Shown here: positions 54,564 through 63,187 of the stretch, piece by piece
How the letters are laid out: each line of letters starts with the position of its first letter
Position numbering within the stretch: position 1 is the first letter of the stretch
Assembly: GCA_963732095.1 (NCBI GenBank)
Contig: CAVSZA010000025.1
Coordinates: 1 to 64,000, forward strand
Length of the DNA stretch: 64,000 nucleotides
Direction: 5' to 3'
From: AP-15 sp963732095
GTDB lineage: Bacteria > Pseudomonadota > Alphaproteobacteria > ATCC43930 > CGMCC-115725
Made by a program: the position numbers and the translations under genes
Notes under the pieces: model-generated
What the model saw: only the letters and a program-made list of their open reading frames with translations
What the model was told of the DNA's origin: nothing
Database searches by the model: none

Positions 54564-55100
54564 TCATAGCCGCGAAATCGTGCTCTTTCCCACGTGGTAG
54601 CTGCGCGCAAGTTCGGCAAGCGTTGCGCCCTGCGCCCGCCGCCGTGCTTCGGCCTTCTGCACGGGGTTAACTTCGGGGTCGGCCCATGTGCTGCCCGCGC
54701 TTCTGCGCGCGGCCGCGGATAAGATCGCGCTCGACGTTAGCCGATCCGCCCAACACGACTATCATTAACCGCCCGGTGCTGGTGCCGGTGTCGGCCTATA
54801 GCTCGGCCAGCGAGCGAAATTTCGCTTTGGCGTCCACTTCTGCTTGACGATGGCGAGCAGGTCAAAGGTACTGCGCGCGAGGCGGTCGATGCGCGTCACC
54901 GTCACCACGTCGCCGGGTGCGAGGCCCTTGAGCATCTTGAGAAGCTCGCGCCGGTCGGCGCGCGCGCCCGTCAGCTTCTCGCAGAAAATCTTCGTACAGC
55001 CCGCCCCGCGAAGCTGTTCAAGCTGGGCGTCAAGCGTCTGCCCGTAGGTGCTGACGCGGGCATAGCCGAAACGGCGGTTTTGCGGGTCACTTTCGGTCAC
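54564..55100 (-). pseudogene. Serine recombinase (resolvase/invertase) with frameshift and stop codons
   Basis: The N-terminal catalytic domain is intact for about 85 residues: FGYARVSTYGQTLDAQLEQL (catalytic Ser in ARVST) and VVTVTRIDRLARSTFDLLAIV. Near 54845 the frame shifts; the rest is legible as VDAKAKFRSLAEL, a TAG, GRLMIVVLGG, VERDLIRGRAQKRGQHMGRP and, one more frame away, the HTH tail ATLAELARSYHVGKSTISRL with a stop at 54564. It is thus a dead DNA invertase/resolvase gene of the Pin/Hin type that probably came with the island. Confidence 0.85.
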
Positions 55101-55219
55101 ACCTTGCGGGATTCGTAACCCATTGATCGAGCTAGGGCAAGGAATTTTCCCGGAAGTCTTAATTTATGAACGCGGCGTCCGGCTGGGTCGTGGACTCCGC
55201 TGTCCCCCGACGGGGGCGT

Positions 55220-55651
55220 TCATCGGGAGGGGTCCGGTTCGGGTGTGGCTGCCGCTGTCGGTCCATTTGGCGGGAGCAGACCCGTGACCCATTCGACGAG
55301 CCGCCGCGCGGTCTGGATCGCCTCGCGCGCAGTCTCTGCTGACACGTGGGAACCGGGGCCGGTTTCGTAATCGGCAATGGCTTTAAGTTGGTAGGTGCGG
55401 GAAAGGAACGTCCGCGAGCTGGTGTCAACGCGCGGGTCGTCTTTCACCTGCCGGGAAAATTCTCTCTGGACGCCTGAATGCGTTTTATACACGCGCCCCG
55501 TAGTCTCAAAGATGAAGGCTTGCGCCGCGTGAAGTCCGGCAAGATAGGCCGTCCTTCCCGCGTCGTCGGTCAACCCGGCTCCCATCATTGTGTCGGCGCG
55601 TCCGAGAAGGTCACGCGACTTTTCGAGATAGGCGCTGGTCTGCTCCTTCAC
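55220..55651 (-). CDS. HEPN-domain protein, probable toxin of a HEPN/MNT pair
   Basis: A 143-residue helical protein. GLTDDAGRTAYLAGLHAAQAFIFETTG is the first HEPN helix pair, and FLSRTYQLKAIADYETG is the conserved C-terminal motif of the COG1895 group. HEPN proteins of this type are RNases blocked by AMPylation from the MNT partner. The usual RxxxxH is not obvious in that exact form, so RNase activity is uncertain. Its ATG overlaps the stop of the MNT gene (ATGA). The Pro/Ala-rich last 20 residues are extra. Confidence 0.8.
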   Translation of the reverse strand: MKEQTSAYLEKSRDLLGRADTMMGAGLTDDAGRTAYLAGLHAAQAFIFETTGRVYKTHSGVQREFSRQVKDDPRVDTSSRTFLSRTYQLKAIADYETGPGSHVSAETAREAIQTARRLVEWVTGLLPPNGPTAAATPEPDPSR

Positions 55652-55977
55652 AGGTCGATGCCTTCGGCGCGGATCGCGTACATCAGCGGCATGCGGGGAT
55701 CGTTGTAGAAACCGGCCGGATAGGCCATTGCATGTATGAATGCGCCGGTTTCGTCGAGAATGGCAGTGCTGAGGTCGGCCAGCCGGTACAACTCAGCGAT
55801 GCGATCGGGCATATCGCGCAAAAACACAGCAACGTCATAGTCGGAATCGTCCCGTGCATCGCCGCGCGCACGGGAGCCGTAAAGCATCACGCGCTCAAGG
55901 CGCGGGCCATAGATTTCATCGAGCGTAGCGCGAAAGCGCCTCAGGATGGGATCAATTTGCGGCGACTGATCGGACAT
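55648..55977 (-). CDS. MNT-domain nucleotidyltransferase, probable antitoxin
   Basis: A 109-residue minimal nucleotidyltransferase with the core motif MLYGSRARGDARDDSDYDVAVF: GSxARGD and the two metal aspartates DxD. In HEPN/MNT systems this protein AMPylates a tyrosine of the HEPN toxin. The gene comes first and is coupled to the HEPN gene by a 4-base overlap. ATG at 55977 is preferred: a strong promoter ends only 7 bases before it, so the message is probably leaderless. Confidence 0.88.
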   Translation of the reverse strand: MSDQSPQIDPILRRFRATLDEIYGPRLERVMLYGSRARGDARDDSDYDVAVFLRDMPDRIAELYRLADLSTAILDETGAFIHAMAYPAGFYNDPRMPLMYAIRAEGIDL

Positions 55978-55984
55978 GGCCAAT

Positions 55985-56014
55985 ATTATAGCACAACTCT
56001 TCCGGGTGCCTCAA
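55985..56014 (-). promoter_or_regulatory. Candidate sigma-70 promoter of the MNT/HEPN pair, leaderless
   Basis: The minus strand has TTGAGG (56014-56009), an 18-base spacer and a perfect TATAAT (55990-55985). The MNT start codon begins 8 bases after the -10 box, at the expected first transcribed base, so the mRNA would start at or next to its ATG. Confidence 0.6.
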
Positions 56015-56202
56015 AATTCACCCGGACTCGGTAGGTCGGTTTTGGATATCTCTTGTTTTACGACGGCCTCCGCGCGGTCATGCCGGGCACTATCACACCA
56101 CCATGGCGTTCGCGTGTCGTTGTGATATGACGACCATAAAATTGCCTGATTATCATCGCATTATACTCCATCGCCGGCCGTGGATCGGCAGAGGAGGTAG
56201 CG

Positions 56203-56691
56203 ATGGCTGATGGGGTTTCACCAAAACCGCCGGGGCGGGCTCGCGGGCGACCGTTCGAAAAGGGGCGGTCGGGCAATCCGGGCGGCCGCCGGACGGGTTC
56301 TTGCAACAGGACGACCGCGGCCGCCGCGGCGCTGCTCGCGGGCGATTCGGAGGCGTTGACGCGCGGGGCCGTCGAGCTCGCGCTGGTCGGCGACCCGACC
56401 GCGATGCGGCTGTGCCTCGAGCGGATTCTGCCGGCCTGTCGCGAACGCAGCGTCAAATTCGCATTGCCGCCGATCGAGAGCGCCGCCGATATTGCCGCCG
56501 CGATGAAGGCGGTCACCTCGGCATTGGCCGATGGCGCGATCACGCCCGGCGAAGCCGCGACCATCGCGGCGGTGGTCGACACCTTTTTCCGGGCGATCGA
56601 GATGAGTGATTTCGACCGGCGGCTGCAACTCATGGAGGACGATTTCGCCAAACGGCCGAGCGCCGGGCCGGGAATGCGCTTCAACTTTTAG
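56203..56691 (+). CDS. DUF5681 domain protein
   Basis: A 162-residue protein with the N-terminal DUF5681 motif (GRARGRPFEKGRSGNPGGRR), a basic flexible segment thought to contact DNA, followed by helices (AAALLAGDSEALTRGAVELA, TAMRLCLERILP). DUF5681 proteins are common in alphaproteobacterial accessory DNA; their function is unknown. GAGGAGG lies before the ATG. Nine bases after its stop is a 29-base hairpin repeat also found near 1.8 kb, together with similar bases from the end of this gene, which suggests that gene and hairpin move as a unit. Confidence 0.85.
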   Translation: MADGVSPKPPGRARGRPFEKGRSGNPGGRRTGSCNRTTAAAAALLAGDSEALTRGAVELALVGDPTAMRLCLERILPACRERSVKFALPPIESAADIAAAMKAVTSALADGAITPGEAATIAAVVDTFFRAIEMSDFDRRLQLMEDDFAKRPSAGPGMRFNF

Positions 56692-56699
56692 GGGAGGTA

Positions 56700-56728
56700 T
56701 CGCTGTAGATTGGCTGCAGATACAGCGA
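56700..56728. repeat. 29-base dispersed repeat, copy 2, directly after the DUF5681 gene
   Basis: Identical to 1821-1849, with TCGCTGTA/TACAGCGA ends that can pair. It lies between the DUF5681 stop and the convergent AceE-like gene, so it could serve as a terminator or be the end of a mobile unit. Confidence 0.75.
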
Positions 56729-56761
56729 CAATGAATCAGCAACTAAAGGTTTGGTTGCGGA

Positions 56762-59128
56762 TCAGCGCAGCGCGAGCAGACAGGCGCGGGCGGCGGCGTC
56801 GAGGATCGCGCCGGTGTCGATGTGGTAGGCCTCGTAAAGGTCGGGGATATCCCCGGATTGGCCAAACCGGTCGACCCCCATCGGCACGATGCGGTTGCCG
56901 GCGACCGCGCCGAGCCACGACAGGGTCGCCGGGTGCAAATCGCCGACCGTGACCAGCGCGGCGCCGGGGCGCAGCCGCGCCAGCAGCCGCTCGGCGACGC
57001 TCACCTGGCCGTCGGCGCGGGCGGCCCGCCAGTCGCGGTGCAGGCGGTCGGGCGAGGTGATCGCGAGCAGCCCCGCGGCGGGGATGTCTTCGGCCAATTC
57101 CCGGTGGGCGGCGAGCGCTTCAGGGGCGACCGCGCCGCAATAGGCGATCGCGAGTTCCGCCCCCTCCGCCGGCTCGCGCAGCCAATAGGCGCCGGCAATG
57201 ATCGCCTCATCGAGGTCGGCGGCAAGCTGCCGCGCCGGTTGCTCGACCGGACGCGTCGACAGCCGGAAATAAACCGACTCGCCGTCTTCCTGTTGGATCT
57301 CTTCGAATGCCCAGCGCAGCAGCACCGCCAGCTCGTCGGCGTAGGCCGGCTCGAAACTGACGAGCCCGGGCTGGGCGAGCCCGATCAGCGGCTCGCCGAT
57401 CGACTGGTGGGCGCCGCCTTCGGGCGCCAAGGTGATGCCGGACGGGGTCGCCACCAGGATAAAACGGGCGTCCTGGTAGCAGGCGTAGTTGAGCACGTCG
57501 AGGCCGCGCTTGATGAACGGGTCGTAGAGGGTGCCGATCGGAAGGAGCCGCGTGCCGAAGAGCGGGCCGGCGAGACCCAGCGCGGCGAGCTGCAGGAAAA
57601 GATTGCTTTCGGCGATGCCGAGCTCGATGTGCTGACCCTTCGGCGACATTGCCCAGCGTTGCGCCGAGACGACTTTTTCCTCGCGAAACGTGTCGGCGCG
57701 CTCGGCGCGATCGAAGATCCCGCGGCGGTTGACCCAAGGTCCAAGGTTGGTCGACACCGTGACATCGGGCGAGGTCGTCACAATCCGTTCGGCGAGCAGG
57801 CCGCCGGCGGCGGCGATGTCGCCGAGGATCCTGCCGAAGGCTTCCTGCGTCGAAAGCGTCGTGCCGCGCGGGGTCGGGAAGCTGGGCGGGACCGCAACTC
57901 GCGGCGCATCGTGCCAGCGCCGGCCAGACCCGGCGAGCGGCGCCGCCGCAAGGAAAGCCGAGAGCCGCTCCGGCGGCACGTCGAGCCCGGCGAACAGGTC
58001 CCACTCGGCCCCCTCCGCCACCGCCATATTGCGCCGGAAGGACGCCATCTGGTCGAGGTTCATCAAACCGGCGTGGTTGTCCTTGTGCCCGGCGAAGGGC
58101 AGGCCGTAGCCCTTGATCGTATAGGCGATGAAGCAGGTCGGCCGGTCGTCGATTACGCCATGAAAGGCGTCGAGAACCGATTCCATGTCGTGGCCGGCGA
58201 GGTTGGTCATCAGGCGCTGCAAGGCCACGTCGTCGTGGTCGTCGAGGATCGCGCGGATGCCTGGGTAGCGGTTGAGGTCGCGGTGCAGATGCTCGCGCCA
58301 GCCCTCGCCGCCCTTGTAGACCAGCGCCGAATAGAGCGAATTGGGACAGGCGTCGATCCACTCGCGCAAATGGTGGCCGTCCGGGCGGGCGAAGGCGGCC
58401 TCCAGAAGCCGCCCATATTTCAGAGTGACGACGCGCCAGCCCATCATCTCGAACATCGCGTCGATGCGGCCGAACAGGCGATCCGACACGACCGCGTCGA
58501 GGCTCTGCCTGTTGTAGTCGATCACCCACCAGAGATTGCGGACATCGTGCTTCCAGCCCTCGAGCAGCGCCTCGAAGATGTTGCCTTCGTCGAGCTCTGC
58601 GTCGCCGGCGAGGGCGATCATCCGGCCCGGCGGGGCGTCGGTCGGCGCCAGCTGCTTGAGGCGGAGGTAATCCTGCGCCATCGAGGCGAACAAGGTCATG
58701 CCGACGCCGAGCCCGACCGAGCCGGTCGAGAAATCGACGGTTTCGCCGTCCTTGGTGCGCGACGGGTAGGATTGTGCGCCGCCAAAGGCGCGAAACCGCT
58801 CCAGCTTCTCGCGGCTCTGATACCCGAGCAGATACTGGATGGCGTGGAAAACCGGCGAGGCGTGCGGTTTGACCGCGATGCGGTCCTGTGGGCGCAGGAC
58901 GTCGAAATAGAGCGCGGTCATCAAGGTGGCCAGCGAGGCGCTCGACGCCTGGTGGCCGCCCACCTTCAACCCGTCCCGGCTCGGCCGAAGATGGTTGGCG
59001 TTGTGGATCATCCAGGTCGACAGCCACAGCACCTTGCGCTCGAGCGCCATCAGGCAGGCGATCCTGTCCGGCGGCGCCGCTTCTTCCTCTACGCCGACGC
59101 CGCCTTCCAGGACCTGCGGCATTTCCAT
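56762..59128 (-). CDS. AceE/transketolase-like thiamine pyrophosphate enzyme
   Basis: A 788-residue TPP protein with the transketolase-type domain order: PP domain with GHQASSASLATLMTALYF, TGSVGLGVGMTLFASMAQDYL and the TPP/Mg motif ALAGDAELDEGNIFEAL; PYR domain with IELGIAESNLFLQLAALGLAG (activating Glu); C-terminal domain with VPMGVDRFGQSGDI. Sequence features (NANHLRPSRDGLKVGGHQASS) resemble the homodimeric pyruvate dehydrogenase E1 rather than true transketolase, but no E2 gene is adjacent and it is about 100 residues shorter than AceE. The true substrate is therefore open. GGAGGAGCAGG precedes the ATG. It diverges from erpA. Confidence 0.82.
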   Translation of the reverse strand: MEMPQVLEGGVGVEEEAAPPDRIACLMALERKVLWLSTWMIHNANHLRPSRDGLKVGGHQASSASLATLMTALYFDVLRPQDRIAVKPHASPVFHAIQYLLGYQSREKLERFRAFGGAQSYPSRTKDGETVDFSTGSVGLGVGMTLFASMAQDYLRLKQLAPTDAPPGRMIALAGDAELDEGNIFEALLEGWKHDVRNLWWVIDYNRQSLDAVVSDRLFGRIDAMFEMMGWRVVTLKYGRLLEAAFARPDGHHLREWIDACPNSLYSALVYKGGEGWREHLHRDLNRYPGIRAILDDHDDVALQRLMTNLAGHDMESVLDAFHGVIDDRPTCFIAYTIKGYGLPFAGHKDNHAGLMNLDQMASFRRNMAVAEGAEWDLFAGLDVPPERLSAFLAAAPLAGSGRRWHDAPRVAVPPSFPTPRGTTLSTQEAFGRILGDIAAAGGLLAERIVTTSPDVTVSTNLGPWVNRRGIFDRAERADTFREEKVVSAQRWAMSPKGQHIELGIAESNLFLQLAALGLAGPLFGTRLLPIGTLYDPFIKRGLDVLNYACYQDARFILVATPSGITLAPEGGAHQSIGEPLIGLAQPGLVSFEPAYADELAVLLRWAFEEIQQEDGESVYFRLSTRPVEQPARQLAADLDEAIIAGAYWLREPAEGAELAIAYCGAVAPEALAAHRELAEDIPAAGLLAITSPDRLHRDWRAARADGQVSVAERLLARLRPGAALVTVGDLHPATLSWLGAVAGNRIVPMGVDRFGQSGDIPDLYEAYHIDTGAILDAAARACLLALR

Positions 59129-59242
59129 CTCCTGCTCCTCCGTGGCAGCTTAGCCGATTCTCGCTTGAAAATCTGCCATTTGACCGAGGTGGTCCCCGTG
59201 CTTACATATGCTCCGAAAGCAGGGAGTGGGAGCATCGATAAC

Positions 59243-59602
59243 ATGGCCGAAGCCGCGAGCGAAACCGAGGAGCGGCGGATCGTTCTGACAGAAAGTGCCG
59301 CCCGTCGGATCGCGACGTTGAAGACCAAGGAAGACGCGGAGAGCGCATTTCTGCGGATCGCCGTCTCGGGTGGCGGCTGCTCCGGGTTTCAGTACGGGCT
59401 GTCGTTCGACGACCAGCGCAACGAGGATGATTTCGTGTTTGAGCAAGACGGGGTCGGCGTCGTCATCGACGAGGTCTCGCTCGGCCTCCTGAACGGGGCC
59501 GAGGTGGATTTTGTCGAGGATCTGATGGGCGCCTCGTTCCAGATCCGCAACCCGAATGCTGCCTCTTCCTGCGGCTGCGGCAATTCCTTTTCGATCGGCT
59601 GA
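59243..59602 (+). CDS. erpA: Iron-sulfur cluster insertion protein ErpA/HesB-like
   Basis: An A-type carrier of 119 residues that delivers Fe-S clusters to apo-enzymes. The three conserved cysteines are present: Cys46 in VSGGGCSGFQYGL and Cys110/Cys112 in SSCGCGNSFSIG. ATG at 59243 is chosen because it opens the normal N-terminus; longer frames read antisense through the neighbouring gene. The stop is followed 21 bases later by xth on the same strand. Confidence 0.93.
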   Translation: MAEAASETEERRIVLTESAARRIATLKTKEDAESAFLRIAVSGGGCSGFQYGLSFDDQRNEDDFVFEQDGVGVVIDEVSLGLLNGAEVDFVEDLMGASFQIRNPNAASSCGCGNSFSIG

Positions 59603-59623
59603 CGTCAAACTCGCTTTACCCTC

Positions 59624-60394
59624 GTGAAGATCGCCAGCTGGAACGTCAATTCGGTCAAGGCGCGCCTACCCCATCTCCTTGCATTTCTCGAAGACGGGCA
59701 GCCCGACGTGCTGTGCCTGCAAGAGACCAAATGCCTCGCGCAAGATTTCCCGATGCTCGAAGTCAAGAGTCTGGGATACCACGTCGAGGCGATCGGGCAG
59801 CGCGCCTATAACGGTGTCGCTTTACTTTCGAAGCGGCCCGCGGAGCAGATCGTTGCCGGATTGCCCGGCAATGACGAAGACGAGCAACCACGCTTCATCG
59901 AAGCGTCTTTTGGCGAGGTTCGCGTCGCGTCGGTATACCAGCCGAACGGAAATCCCGTCGGCACCGACAAATTTACCTACAAGCTCGGCTGGATGGAGCG
60001 GCTGATCGGCCACACGCGCGAAATGTTACGCCGTGAGATCCCGTTCGTGCTGGCCGGCGACTATAACATTTGCCCGACGGACGATGATGTGTACGACCCG
60101 GTGGCGTTTCGCGACGACGCTCTGTGTCGGCTGGAAGCACGCGCACGGTTTCGCGCCCTCCTTTACCTGGGGTTGACCGACGCCTACCGCGTCTTTCACC
60201 GCGAGCCGCACCGCTACACTTTCTGGGACTATCAGGCCGGGCGCTGGCATCGCGACGAGGGGTTGCGCATCGACCATTTGCTGCTGTCGCCGCATGCGGC
60301 CGACAGAATTGCCGCCTGCAACATCGACAAGAAGCCGCGGGCGAAGGATCGCTCCTCCGATCACACCCCGATCTGGTGCGAACTCGCGGTCTAG
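59624..60394 (+). CDS. xthA: Exodeoxyribonuclease III (AP endonuclease)
   Basis: A 256-residue enzyme of base-excision repair that cleaves at abasic sites and trims 3' ends. Motifs are complete: KIASWNVNSVKARL at the start, CLQETKC (metal Glu), VASVYQPNG, VLAGDYNICPTDDDV (Asp/Asn), RIDHLLLSP and the catalytic end SSDHTPIWCEL. The start codon is GTG at 59624. Compact spacing after erpA suggests one transcript. Genome position next to erpA is common in alphaproteobacteria. Confidence 0.95.
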   Translation: MKIASWNVNSVKARLPHLLAFLEDGQPDVLCLQETKCLAQDFPMLEVKSLGYHVEAIGQRAYNGVALLSKRPAEQIVAGLPGNDEDEQPRFIEASFGEVRVASVYQPNGNPVGTDKFTYKLGWMERLIGHTREMLRREIPFVLAGDYNICPTDDDVYDPVAFRDDALCRLEARARFRALLYLGLTDAYRVFHREPHRYTFWDYQAGRWHRDEGLRIDHLLLSPHAADRIAACNIDKKPRAKDRSSDHTPIWCELAV

Positions 60395-60395
60395 C

Positions 60396-62129
60396 CTAAC
60401 TGCGCTGCAGGTACCGCTCCGCCGCGGCGGCGAGCGTGTCCTTCCCTTCCCTGAACCGTGCGGTCGGGAAGAGGAGTAGAGCGCGGCCATTCGGACCGAG
60501 GGTGTGGAGATCATGGGCAATTTCGAAATGGTCTCCACGGGACACCGCGATCGGGATTGCGTCCGGTGGGACAATCCGCGGGAGGTCTTGCGAACCAATC
60601 TCTCCGATCGCAAATTCCTGACCGCCAAACGCGACGCGCCCGCGCGATCCCGGGAAACGCCCCAGGCCAACAAAGGCGGGCGCCGCGAGTGCCGCTGCCG
60701 AGAACGTGGTCTCGAATTCGAAATGCCGAGCAATCAACTCCGCAAAGCTGGCCTCGGCGATCCGCAGCACGATCGGCATTGTCGGATTTCGGGCTCGAGC
60801 ACCGAGCGCGATCTCGAGGTTCAAGGTATCGACGTTGGTCAGCGCGATCAGGCTATGTGCGGCGGCAAGATTGCAGAGATCGAGCGTCGTGTCCCGGCTC
60901 GCATCCCCCGTCAGCAGATCGAAATGCTGCTCGCGTGCCCTTTCGACGATCGTGCTGTCGGGGTTGAGCTCGACGACAACCAGCCGCTTTCCGAGGGCGA
61001 GGAGCAGATCGATGACCCCGGAGCCGATGCTGCCGGCGCCGCATATCACGATATGCCCGCGGCGGTGCACTGGACGCAACCCTTGCATGGTGACCCAGTG
61101 TACCCGCGTCAAAAGCGAAGCGCCGAAGGCGATAAAGAGGCCGGTCAGCGTGATGCCGGACAGCATCAGCAGCATCGCCACAACGATTTCGAGAGGCTTG
61201 CTCCGGTCGGGGGTCACGTCCCCGTAGCCAGTCGTCGTCATTGTCGCGACAACGAAGTAGACCGCGTCGAGCCAGGCGCCTCTGAAGACAGTATGAAAAT
61301 ACCACGTCCCGGTGAGGAGCACGATCAAGGTGACCCAGGCGAGCCGGGCAAGGATCGGATTCAACCGGGGCGCACGATGGGGTCGGCGGCGCAGCAGCGA
61401 CCACAGCCCACGTCCAATTTCCGGTTTCATCCGAGCCACCGATCGAAGAGGCGCGGTGCCCTGCAAAGTGGCAATTTCACCATACACCACCAGCTCGGCT
61501 CTCCCCGCGACTGCCGTGTCATCGGAGAAGTCAGTAACGCCGTCGATCGAAATGATCCGCGCTCCCAACACCCGCTCGGCGTGCGCGACGGCATCGCCGT
61601 CGATCCCGCAATCTTCGGCGATCCGGGTAGCAAATCCGGTCAACGGGCCGTCGGGCTCCGGGAACTGTAGCCCGCGGAAGCAGGACGGATCGATTGCGGC
61701 TGCGGCATAGGTCGCGGCCGAGTGCCAGGCGAGCGACAGAACCGAGCAGTTCGGCAGGTTTTGTTCGATCTTGTGGGCAAGGGTCCGGTTGAATTGCCGC
61801 AATACGATGCGGATACCCGGATTGAGGTCCCGCGCAAGGAGAGCCGCGTGGAGATTGAGATGATCGTCGGGCGAAAGTGCGAGGATCGTGATCGCGTGAC
61901 GGACTCCGGCGCGGTCTAGCCCCTCGCCACTATCCGGGCGGGCCGCAGTAATGAAAACTGCGCCGATACTCTCAACGGCGCGCGCCAAGTCCGGATCTCT
62001 GCGCCACAGGACAACGACGCGATGCCCTTGCAGCGCGCAAAGCTCCTGGGCCGTGCTGAGCGCGATCGCGCCACCACCGACGACGATCATGACGGGATCG
62101 CCCGGCTCCGACACCGCCAGCTCTCTCAC
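60396..62129 (-). CDS. Two-RCK potassium channel protein (TrkA-N/Kch-like)
   Basis: A 577-residue membrane protein. An N-terminal TrkA-N-like Rossmann domain covers about 12-220 (MIVVGGGAIALSTAQELCALQG). Two membrane helices at about 262-340 flank a pore with the selectivity filter TTTGYGDV (298-305). A second RCK domain follows (HIVICGAGSIGSGVIDLLLALG). A Rossmann domain before the pore as well as one after it is less usual for simple K+ channels. GTG at 62129 overlaps the stop of the kamA-like gene (GTGA), so it is the third gene of the valS operon. It may be gated by NAD(H) or nucleotide. Confidence 0.88.
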   Translation of the reverse strand: MRELAVSEPGDPVMIVVGGGAIALSTAQELCALQGHRVVVLWRRDPDLARAVESIGAVFITAARPDSGEGLDRAGVRHAITILALSPDDHLNLHAALLARDLNPGIRIVLRQFNRTLAHKIEQNLPNCSVLSLAWHSAATYAAAAIDPSCFRGLQFPEPDGPLTGFATRIAEDCGIDGDAVAHAERVLGARIISIDGVTDFSDDTAVAGRAELVVYGEIATLQGTAPLRSVARMKPEIGRGLWSLLRRRPHRAPRLNPILARLAWVTLIVLLTGTWYFHTVFRGAWLDAVYFVVATMTTTGYGDVTPDRSKPLEIVVAMLLMLSGITLTGLFIAFGASLLTRVHWVTMQGLRPVHRRGHIVICGAGSIGSGVIDLLLALGKRLVVVELNPDSTIVERAREQHFDLLTGDASRDTTLDLCNLAAAHSLIALTNVDTLNLEIALGARARNPTMPIVLRIAEASFAELIARHFEFETTFSAAALAAPAFVGLGRFPGSRGRVAFGGQEFAIGEIGSQDLPRIVPPDAIPIAVSRGDHFEIAHDLHTLGPNGRALLLFPTARFREGKDTLAAAAERYLQRS

Positions 62130-63187
62130 TCCTCCGCTTCGCTGGGATCAGGCGGGTACGAGTGCCGAACACCGGCACCGTCTTCGACGATCCAATCGCC
62201 AGATGAGCCCATTCGACAGGCCGCACAAGGACCGATCGGCACCTTCCCGTAACCGCCCGGTATGTCGAGCACATAAGTCGGCTGACAAAGCCCGGAGACC
62301 CGGCCGCGCAGCGCGCGAACGAGGTGCTGCCCGGATGCGATCCCGGTGCGAAAATGCGCCGTGCCGCGGGCAAGATCGGCTTGATGCAAGTAATAGGGCT
62401 TGACCCGCATCGCGACCAAACGCCGGAACAACGCTTCCAGCACCGCCGCGTCGTCATTGACGCCGCGCAAGAGGACCGTCTGCGACAGCAATGGAATACC
62501 GGCCCGATTCAGCTTTAGGACTGCCTCCCGCACTTCCGTCGTCAACTCGCGCGGGTGGTTCGCATGAACAACCACATAAACTGCCTTTTCCGCGGCGAGC
62601 GCCTCGACCAGCGCGCGACTTACCCGCCGCGGATCGACCACGGGAACACGGGTATGAAAGCGTAGGACACCCAAATGTGGGATCTGATCGAGAATGCGGA
62701 CGATTTCCGCGATGCGGCGCGGTGCGAGCAGAAACGGGTCACCGCCGGTGACGATCACCTCCCAGATCTGAGGTCTCTGGCGGATGTAGTCGAAGCCGCG
62801 CGCCAAAGAGGCTTGGTCGAGCACCGCCCCTGTCTTGCCGACGACCTCGCGGCGAAAGCAAAAGCGGCAATAGACCGGGCATAGCAGCGTCGGTTTCAAC
62901 AGCACGCGATCGGGGTACCGATGAACGATGCCGGGGGTAGGGGACCACCGCTCATCCCCGACCGGGTCATCACGCTCTTCCGGCGCTTGCGTGAGTTCCG
63001 CCGCTGTCGGCACAAACTGCGCCGCGATCGGGTCGGCGGGATCGGCCGGATCGATCAGTTCCGCCATATCCTCGGTCACAGCGACGGCGAACTGCCCGGC
63101 CACCCGTCGGATCTCTCGGACTCGACCCGGCTCGGTCAGCCCCGCGGGAACGAAATCTTCTGCGCCGAGAATCCGGGCCCCTGTCAT
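62126..63187 (-). CDS. Lysine 2,3-aminomutase-like radical SAM protein
   Basis: A 353-residue radical-SAM, PLP-dependent aminomutase family member. The [4Fe-4S] motif is CPVYCRFC (Cys103, 107, 110); VIVTGGDPFLLAPRRI and HTRVPVVDPRRVS are typical of KamA/EpmB. Its size is between EpmB (elongation factor P modification) and true KamA; I recall this group as TIGR03822. An EF-P lysine-modification role or an unknown aminomutase role are both possible. Its ATG overlaps the stop of valS (ATGA), and the K+ channel gene overlaps its own stop, so all three are one operon. Confidence 0.87.
   Translation of the reverse strand: MTGARILGAEDFVPAGLTEPGRVREIRRVAGQFAVAVTEDMAELIDPADPADPIAAQFVPTAAELTQAPEERDDPVGDERWSPTPGIVHRYPDRVLLKPTLLCPVYCRFCFRREVVGKTGAVLDQASLARGFDYIRQRPQIWEVIVTGGDPFLLAPRRIAEIVRILDQIPHLGVLRFHTRVPVVDPRRVSRALVEALAAEKAVYVVVHANHPRELTTEVREAVLKLNRAGIPLLSQTVLLRGVNDDAAVLEALFRRLVAMRVKPYYLHQADLARGTAHFRTGIASGQHLVRALRGRVSGLCQPTYVLDIPGGYGKVPIGPCAACRMGSSGDWIVEDGAGVRHSYPPDPSEAEE

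Noticed and set aside
56822..59602. 926-codon plus-strand open frame across the AceE-like gene
   Set aside because: It is antisense to a strongly conserved TPP enzyme; only its last 119 codons are real (erpA). Long antisense frames are expected in high-GC DNA.
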